The notes under the pieces were generated by a model. That model was given only the letters and a program-made list of their open reading frames with translations. It ran no database searches and was not told the DNA's origin. Source: Blepharisma japonicum (Eukaryota; Ciliophora; Heterotrichea; Heterotrichida; Blepharismidae). From it: DNA of 64,000 nucleotides. The translations under genes and the position numbers were made by a program. Of the stretch, positions 57,201 to 64,000 are shown one piece after another (the stretch's first letter is position 1; each line of letters begins with the position of its first letter). The DNA is taken from assembly GCA_949751835.1 (NCBI GenBank), contig CATKHK010000032.1, forward strand, positions 1 through 64,000, given 5' to 3'.

Positions 57201-57538
57201 TTATTATGAGAACAATAAGTTATTTTGATTTCTCAGCTATGCAGTTGGTATTGAATCAAAAAATTTCTTTCACTAGCTTGTAAGTTTATTGTAATTTATC
57301 TTGTCTTTTTTCATATATTTTTGAACAATGTTTGGCTTATTTTTTTGAGAGTCAAATATCCGCCCTTTATATTTTGCTTAGACATTTATAACTTACAGAG
57401 TTATTATACAACTTTATTTATAAATACTAATAAATTATTTTTACATTAAATCTAAATTAAATGCATTAATTATATTTTGGCATTTTATTTTTCAAGAGTT
57501 ATTTTTTATATTTTGTTATGATATTGATTCAATTATTA
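57201..57538. other. AT-rich spacer upstream of ABC transporter 1
   Basis: 338 bp between the ABC transporter 1 start and the GBP stop. No coding-like frame or repeat is seen. It should hold the transporter promoter. Confidence 0.45.
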
Positions 57539-60337
57539 TTACCGATATCTATCCTCTGGTGAGCTGAAATCCCTACTAAACTCTATCAAATTCGCCGACT
57601 TTCTCAATGAATTAATCACGTTTCCTCTTTGGCTCTTCACAGGCGACTCATCTCCAAAATTCTGAGTCACTGACAAGAAATCTTTAAAAATTTGTGAATT
57701 TCTTATAATAGGAATTGCAGCTAAGTCCATTAAATATTGCTGGCACGCCTTTCTTCTTTCAACAAGAACTACTGGTCTTTTTGTATTAAACAGTGAGTTT
57801 GAGTTATTATTTAAAAACAAATTTTCAGTATTAGGTAGCTGCACTTCTGGAAATTCCCTTTGAAAAGAAGAATGCAAATTGCAAAGCGCTTTATATCGTT
57901 TGGTAATAGTCCAGGTTTGACTTTTATAAGTTATAGTTATCACATATTCTGTAAACGGTTTTTGGTCTACAGAGTCTTTTACCATAGATTGGCTGACTAC
58001 AATACTGTAGAGGCCTTGCTCTTTGAGGATGCCTTCTTCGTAGTTTTTAGCACAAACTGTTATGTGGGCATTAAACAGCTTACTGCTGATAGTTTCTCCA
58101 CAGTACCTGCATTGGAGTGCAGAAGAACTGTTGACGATATTTTGCATATTTTTTAATTGCTCAATCTCCTCCTCAAGTCTCTGGTATCTTTCGTCATTTT
58201 CTTCAGTTGACTGACTTACTTGTGGAGATTTTGATTGGAGTGCCACTATCAAATTTTCTTGAAATCTTTTATTATCTTCTATTTGTTTTTGCAAGTTTTC
58301 TATCTGTGACTTCATGACGTTTTTTTCATCATTTCACTCATTTGGGAGCGATACCTCTTGAACTTTTACTGGATTATCTTTCAATTTCTGTAGCTCTTTG
58401 TCTTTTATTTCGTTTTGTTCTATAGCGTTTCGCAAATTAGCTTTCATTTCTCTGAAAACCATGTCCATATCATCCCTTTTTTCTTTTAAATCTACATTTT
58501 CCTTGCTTTTTCAGGCTAGTTCTTGCTTTGCCAGTGCAAGTTCTTTTTCTAGTTGATTAATATCAGTATTATACTTTATCTGCAGCTCGTTATAAAGCTT
58601 TAATGTTTCTTCATATTTTGCTTTTCATTCCCCACTTTGCTCTTTATGGTCACTTTTCAGCTCTCCCAGCCTTTTTTCATAATTATTTTCCATCCTTTCT
58701 TTATCTTCTTTTAGCTGCTCAACTTTTAGCTCTAAAGTTGTCTGAGAAGCTTTTAATTTATAATTTTCTGATTCCACCTCCTGCAGCCTGGTCTTATAAT
58801 ACTCTTTTTCTTTCCCAAATTCTTCTTTTTTAGCATCAAAAGCAGTTTTAAAAAATTCTAATTGGCTGGTGATTTTTCTATTAGCGTTTTCATGCTCAAT
58901 CATAGCGTTTCTGTTAATATACTCAGCAGCTTCTGTCAACAAATGGGCAGAAATTTCTTTCATTTTGAGCTCTGCCGCTACACCTTGTGGGCCTGATTTT
59001 TTGACCTCATTAAGCTTTTTTTCAAAATCCCTTTTAAATACTTGGAAATCTGTATATTCATTTCTTTTTAATTTGTCTTGCATTTCTATTGTTAAATCAT
59101 TGCAAATATCTTCACATTTGTCAGCTAATTTTCGTTCATTTTGATTGTTATAATAATTGAATTTTTCAAGCAGCTTTTTTTTGAGAGCAGCTTCAAAAGC
59201 AGATGTGTCGTCGCCTATAGCTTTTTCTTTAAGCATTTTCATGGCACGGGTTTTGCATTGCTTGTGAAGAGCTTTAAGCTGGCTTGGATTTTTCATTTCT
59301 TCAGTCAGAATTTCTTCTTTAAACATATTTTCATACTCCTGTACAGCCGTCTCTACTTGTTTTTGACACTCCGAGTTACAGACAGCTTGTCAAGCGCCTT
59401 CAATTGTAGGGACTGCACCTCGGTTAATAGCATCCACATATGATTGTGCTAATCCAGCAAGCAGTTCTCCTGTTAAATCTTTACTATTGAAACTTTTTAC
59501 TTTGACTCGTCTGTATATTAATTTTTTCAAGTTTTGTTTTTCCCTAACAAATTCAGGTCTTAAAGCAGAATCCGGAACTTTATCAAGCTCTTGAAGCACT
59601 CTTTCGTCTTCTGAAGGCCTTACGAGTGTAAAACAGTCCCTGTCCCTGAAAAAATGCTTCAACAGTTTCCTTACCCTATTTTTTGCCTCAATAGCGTCAC
59701 TTACCCCTTTTTGCAGCTGCAAAGAATTTTCTAAATATTCTTTGCTTGTTATAGCATTTCCTGCAGGATCTATTAGCTGTAATGCAAAATCCCTCAAAAC
59801 CCACAAAAATGAAGGAAAATAAGCTGAGACTTCGTCAACGTCTAGTCCTGAGTCACCTGCCCTGATCTGTAAAGATTTTGTTAAGTTTACTATAAGACTG
59901 AGATTTGTCAATGCATTTTCATCAATACTCCCAACTGAATTATAAATAAAATAAGAGCTAAGTAAGACTGATAACATAAAAATTCTGGTATCGTGATTTG
60001 CGTCTTCATCAAAAGCTCCTAAACCTTCGCTGTCTATTACTAATAAAGAAACGTCTTGGCCATCAGCTGTTTTTATTGGAATAGGCTCACTTCATATTCA
60101 TAAACCCTTGGTACAAGGGTTTATAGTAGGTCCAACTCCAAATCCAGGCCCTTCTACATCTAGAATTATTTTATTCAGCATATAACTTTTTCCAGTTCTG
60201 TATTTTCCTGCAACTGCTACTACAGAGACTTTTGTTTTTATTGAGTTTAAAAAATTAAGACCTTCTGTTGTTAATCTGAAACCTTCTCGTTCTTGGAATA
60301 AAATAAGAGGAATTGCTTGTCCATGATTTCTTTCCAT
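57539..60337 (-). CDS. Guanylate-binding protein with zinc finger and PX domain
   Basis: 932 residues. The GTPase domain at the N-terminus shows the GBP-type P loop GKYRTGKSYMLN, switch region TKGLWIW (both Trp; one TGA), DSEGLGAFDED and the guanine-cap motif LRDF in place of TKxD. A helical middle domain follows (residues ~310-480), then a long coiled coil (~480-740). A Cys-His cluster at ~750-775 (CRYCG ... HITVC) looks like a single C2HC zinc finger. The last ~150 residues form a PX domain (YVITITYKSQTWTITKRYKA, SSFQREFP, RRKACQQYLMDL) expected to bind phosphoinositides. The fusion could place a dynamin-like GTPase on endosomal or phagosomal membrane. It lies between the two ABC transporter copies. 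Confidence 0.87.
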
Positions 60338-60527
60338 AATAATTGATAAAAATAAAAAACATTAGAATTTAGACTATTTTTGGGTAATTTTTATATGTTT
60401 TGGCTATTTTTTGTATTTTTGTGAATAGATTTTTAACTATAATAATTATTTTGGCAAAATGGTAAATTTTATATAGGGAAAAGCAAGGAAAACCAGAAAA
60501 TTTGCCCAAGTAAAAAGAATTATTTCT

Positions 60528-61058
60528 ATGAATGACCAGAGAAAACAAGCCAAAAAAGATAAAGATGAAGAAGAAAAGCCCAAAGAGGAGCAGGAAAAGA
60601 CTCATGTAAACAGAGAGCCTTCTCACCTTTTCTTTTTGGCAAATACAGCTTTAGGACCACCATATCACATTTTATTAGATACAAACTTCATCAATTTTTC
60701 CATCCAAAACAAGTTAGACGTGTTTAAGTCGTCAATGGACTGTTTACTGGGCAAGGTAATTCCTTGCATTTCTGAATGTGTCATCGCTGAATTAGAAAAA
60801 CTTGGGAAAAAATACCGTTTGGCCCTCAGGATTGCCAAAGATCCACGATTTAGAGTTCTAAGATGTACACACAAAGGAACATACGCAGATGACTGCCTTG
60901 TAGATAGAGTTACACAGCATAGGTGCTTCATTGTAGCGACCTGTGATAAAGACTTAAAAAGAAGAATCAGAAAAATCCCTGGAGTCCCTATTATGTATAT
61001 TTCCTCTCACAAATATACAATAGAAAGAATGCCTGATGCCCTTGGAGGAATTAAATAA
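60528..61058 (+). CDS. FCF1: FCF1/UTP24 rRNA-processing PIN nuclease
   Basis: 176 residues. After a short basic and acidic N-terminal tail comes a PIN domain with its acidic active-site residues in place: LLDTNF, an Glu in [12 protein letters not shown], the Asp pair of YADDCLVD and the final Asp of [16 protein letters not shown]. The end ([15 protein letters not shown]) is typical of FCF1. The protein belongs to the small-subunit processome and cuts pre-rRNA at sites A1 and A2 in other eukaryotes. Length matches the family (about 190). It is divergent from the GBP gene (190 bp between starts) and convergent with ABC transporter 2 (23 bp between stops). Confidence 0.95.
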   Translation: MNDQRKQAKKDKDEEEKPKEEQEKTHVNREPSHLFFLANTALGPPYHILLDTNFINFSIQNKLDVFKSSMDCLLGKVIPCISECVIAELEKLGKKYRLALRIAKDPRFRVLRCTHKGTYADDCLVDRVTQHRCFIVATCDKDLKRRIRKIPGVPIMYISSHKYTIERMPDALGGIK

Positions 61059-61081
61059 TTATTTTTCAGAAATTAAACTAA

Positions 61082-63742
61082 TTATTTGTAGTGATGGATT
61101 TTTTCTGTGACTCTCATAAAGACTTCTTCAAGGCTTGAGTTGCTTAATCCCCAATTTTCAATAAGATTTGCTACATGTGAATCTTCAGACTCAATGAGCT
61201 TATAAAGTCTTAGCGCATCCATCGCTTCTGTTCTAGGAATTGACACAACTAAGCTTCCTCCGCTCATATCAACCAAATGAGCAGTCGGAAAATTAGCTTC
61301 AATATAATTTCAAAGCTTTTGAGCGTCTTTAGAAATCAATTCAATTTTATAGCCTTCGCCAAAATGATTTTTTAAATATAAAGGAGTCCCTAAACATTTG
61401 ATTTTTCCGTCAACCATCACAGCGATTTTGTCAGCTAAAACTTCAGCTTCTTCCATAGAATGGGTTGTTAAAATAAAAACTCGATCTTTTTTCATTTTCT
61501 GGATCAGTTTTCAGACAAAGCGTTTTGAGATAGGATCCATACCCGTTGTAGGCTCATCCATAAAAATAATTGAAGGGTTTCCGATACCTGAAATGGCCAC
61601 AGAAAGTCTTCTTTTCATTCCACCACTGTATTTCCCAACTAATAAATCCCCAGCATCTTCAATATCCACTTCCTTTAATTTTTCTAATACCGTGTCAACT
61701 CTTCTTTCTTTTGAGATATTTTTTATAATAGAAAACAACATTAAATGTTCATAACCTGTCAGTTCGTCTCACAAAATATTAAATTGAGGGCAATATCCCA
61801 TTATATTGCAGATTTTGTCCATATCGTGGTTAATATCATAGTCTGAAATGAATGCTGTGCCATTAGATGGGGATAATAGCCCTGTCAACATGCTTAATAA
61901 TGTCGTTTTTCCAGCACCATTATGCCCTATAAGCCCTAAAAGCTCTTCTTTTTGTACTGTTAAATGCATGGGTTTTACAGCTTGAATATCTTCGCTTGAC
62001 GACCATCAGTGCTTTTTATAAGTTTTGCAGAGACCTTCAATTCTTAGACCATCGCTGCTTTCGGATTTATCGTCATATGAAATTTCTGAGTCGCTTAGAC
62101 TGACATTTACCATTTCTATTTCGTGGAGGAGGTGCTTTTTTCGTCTTTTGCAGCCCCAAAAATCTGTCGTAAACATAAAATAGATAGGACTATATAAATT
62201 TTACTCTGATTTTCCTCGATTACTTGGCAATATATGATCAAAAAGCCACGCCATGATCACAAAAATAAAAAAATTAAAAATTTGGTCTTGCATAACATCA
62301 ATACTTGGAGGAATATAAAACTCAAAACCTTTTATATACCCAGATTTCGGCACCCAAAAATTATCATAAACATACTCAGTCCCAGCCTCCCATCGCCTTT
62401 CAGAATAATTTGGATGACTAGATGCCTTAGTCGCAATATCATAATAAATCAATGAAAAGTTATACCCAGGATAAAATGTAAATCCTCACCTTACCCAATG
62501 AGCCCAATTCGGCAATTCATTTATATGGACTAAAAGTGTGAGAAGGTGACTTTGTAAAAAACTCTGCAAAACAATTCCAAATAATAAAAATGTATAGGAG
62601 ATTGTATACGCAAGTTTAGCTGAGTTTAGAACTGTTGTAAGCCAAAATCCGAGCATAAGCATTGTGATAGCAAACATCTCGAAATTAGCAAATTGAATTC
62701 TGAGTAGAAATTACATGTAAGGACAATTTAAAAAGAAATCAAACTTGAATAAATACCCAGAGATAATCAAGCAATTTGTAGATAAGAAAGAAATAATTAA
62801 ACCAGTGATAAACCAAGAAAGCCAAAACGAAGTACTTGATACTCCCATTACAGCAAGTCCATGACGCAATTTTAGCTCTTTTTCTTTGACAATTTCAGAG
62901 GCAATCATGCCGAATATCAATAATGGTGGAATAAAAAAGAACATTGGCCCTGTCATAGAGACTGAATCATAGCCAGCCATAAGTCGATTTTTTGTTTTTG
63001 GATATCCTTGGAGTAGCATTTCTAGCTTTGGAACTTGTTTTTTAGCTACTTTTCCTTGGAATTCTAAAGTAGCTTTATCTATTGCAAGCTTGACTGCTGC
63101 AACATTTGCATCTAGAGGATCTGGGGCGCTTCTATCAAAAACATTAATTGGACTCTCAGTAAAGTTGTAAATTAATGAATATAAATAGTTTGAATATTGC
63201 CCTACAGGTCCACAAGGAATTTCTTTCAAATAATCATTATCAGGCAGTGGGAAGTTTTTCGTACACATAACAACCCCAAACCGTGTCTGATTCATATGCT
63301 TTTGTATATAATCAGTAAACTCTTTATAGCCATTTTCAGAGTAAATTCTGATGTCTTTTCCAATAGCAAGATTATGCTCTTTTGCAATCTGATTAACTAC
63401 ATATTCGCTTCATTCATTTTTCCCTCCTGTCAGGCCAAATCCGATAGTGACACAATCTTTTTCTCAGCATTTCTGGATTTTATTTATATCTCTGATTTTT
63501 GGGTTAAGTGTCAATTCACCTTCAATGTAAGAACTGACCATCCTTTGGATTACTCATAATAAAAAACATACAAAAATAGGTGAGATAATCAGAACTAAGG
63601 TAGAAAAATATTGCCTGGTAAATAATAAATAATTTTTTCATAATAAAACTCTTACTTGTGAGATCAGCTGCTTGATTTCTCATTTAAAAATAGAAAAAGG
63701 CGAGCAAGGCTTTGGTTTTTCTTGCACATTTGTATTCTCCAT
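61082..63742 (-). CDS. Half-size ABCA-type transporter 2
   Basis: 876 residues after removal of two 15-nt introns; at least seven TGA-Trp codons. The plan is the same as in copy 1: first helix (~50-72), large loop with NxT/S sites, helix block containing FFFIPPLLIFGMIASEIVK and LSTNCLIISGYLF, then an ABC domain with GHNGAGKTT, YCPQFNIL, YSGGMKRRLS, IIFMDEPTTGMD and TTHSMEEAE, ending SLEEVFMRVTEKI. The copies agree best in the ABC domain and differ most in the large loop, which suggests changed substrate or partner. Only 39 bp lie between its start and the stop of the next gene to the right. Confidence 0.9.
62190..62204 (-). other. 15-nt intron in ABC transporter 2
   Basis: GTAAAATTTATATAG on the minus strand, phase 2, after GKS-Asp. 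Same position as 55654-55668 in copy 1. Confidence 0.9.
62700..62714 (-). other. 15-nt intron in ABC transporter 2
   Basis: GTAATTTCTACTCAG on the minus strand, phase 2. Joins NCPY-Ile to IQFANF. Same position as 56164-56178 in copy 1. Confidence 0.9.
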
Positions 63743-63781
63743 TTATTACTTTAATTAAGTAATTAAGTTAAAGAATTTGCT

Positions 63782-64000
63782 CTAAGAATGGGCCTCTTCC
63801 TTTACTCCTTCAGGATGCTGCTCAGCTGCCTTTGCTGCTTTAGCTTTTTTCTTTTCTTCATCACTAGAAGAAGAACTTGATGAAGACGAAGAACTTGACG
63901 ACTTTTTATCTTTATGGTCCTTATGCTCATGGTCTTTATGCTCATGGTCTTTATGCTCATGACCTTTATGCTCATGGTCTTTATGCTCATGGCTTTCATG
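63782..64000 (-). CDS. His-rich repeat protein, C-terminal part only
   Basis: The gene enters from the right edge; only the last 72 codons and the TAG stop are inside. The visible part begins with six His/Glu/His/Lys/Asp units (HEHKD, one with Gly), then a basic step, a run of 12 Ser, an acidic DEEKKK stretch and an Ala/Lys/Glu tail ending EEAHS. Another frame on the same strand is also open but gives only an unlikely MSIKT repeat. His-rich repeats of this kind can bind zinc, copper or nickel; that role is inferred. Family unknown, and the N-terminal part must be seen. Confidence 0.7.
   Translation of the reverse strand, partial: HESHEHKDHEHKGHEHKDHEHKDHEHKDHKDKKSSSSSSSSSSSSSDEEKKKAKAAKAAEQHPEGVKEEAHS
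63917..63991 (-). repeat. 15-nt tandem repeat coding HEHKD
   Basis: Five contiguous units of 15 nt (CATGAGCATAAAGAC with few changes) on the minus strand, with a partial unit on either side. Unit length is a multiple of three, so copy-number change keeps the frame. Confidence 0.85.

Noticed and set aside
63917-63991. CRISPR-like array
   Set aside because: The 15-nt units are contiguous without spacers and code for protein in a eukaryotic gene.
63802-63999. MSIKT-repeat protein as the product at the right edge
   Set aside because: The alternative frame gives HEHKD repeats, poly-Ser and a normal acidic end with a TAG stop, which is far more protein-like.
1-64000. Transposons, virus-like elements or telomeric repeats
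   Set aside because: I found no transposase, polymerase or integrase motif, no terminal repeats around a coding core and no telomere-like tandem repeat.

Overview
The window reads as heterotrich ciliate DNA in which TGA is translated as tryptophan, most likely from Blepharisma or a close relative. Two signs support this. First, most genes run straight through in-frame TGA codons and stop at TAA or TAG; in the cyclophilin-SYF2 gene a TGA sits exactly where SYF2 proteins have a conserved Trp. Second, the six introns I could prove are all exactly 15 nt, start GTAA, end AG and carry A at position 10. Stentor shares tiny introns but uses the standard code, so Blepharisma fits better. The species is an inference.

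Layout. 0.6-9 kb: a dead kelch gene, a small membrane protein, a cyclophilin-SYF2 fusion, a dead flavin monooxygenase copy next to a perfect 20-bp hairpin, and a 1282-residue WD40/ankyrin-like/TRP-type channel. 9.4-16.6 kb: a 2380-residue surface protein (LNR repeats, beta-helix repeats, Cys-rich module, multi-pass membrane end). 16.9-37.3 kb: four tandem intact paralogues of an 1120-residue receptor with periplasmic-binding-protein-like ectodomain. They are separated by 1.3-3.4 kb AT-rich gaps full of gene relics, including broken ends of further receptor copies.

37.3-64 kb is mostly compact housekeeping-type DNA: a candidate lipid-anchored 60-residue protein, a beta-propeller protein, tRNA-Gly(CCC), VPS52, eEF1B-gamma, two tandem flavin monooxygenases, a kinesin-7-like motor, two membrane histidine-kinase-type proteins (one degenerate), two half-size ABCA transporters with conserved intron positions flanking a GBP-zinc finger-PX GTPase and FCF1, and the 3' end of a His-rich protein gene. 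Here some genes are only 16-40 bp apart.

Functional reading: the left half is rich in sensory and surface proteins (channel, giant surface protein, receptor array), the right half in core machinery (trafficking, translation, ribosome biogenesis, motor, signalling). The contrast between tightly packed living genes and the relic-filled receptor zone is the most notable large-scale feature. Every function is assigned by recognition of motifs only; no database search was run.
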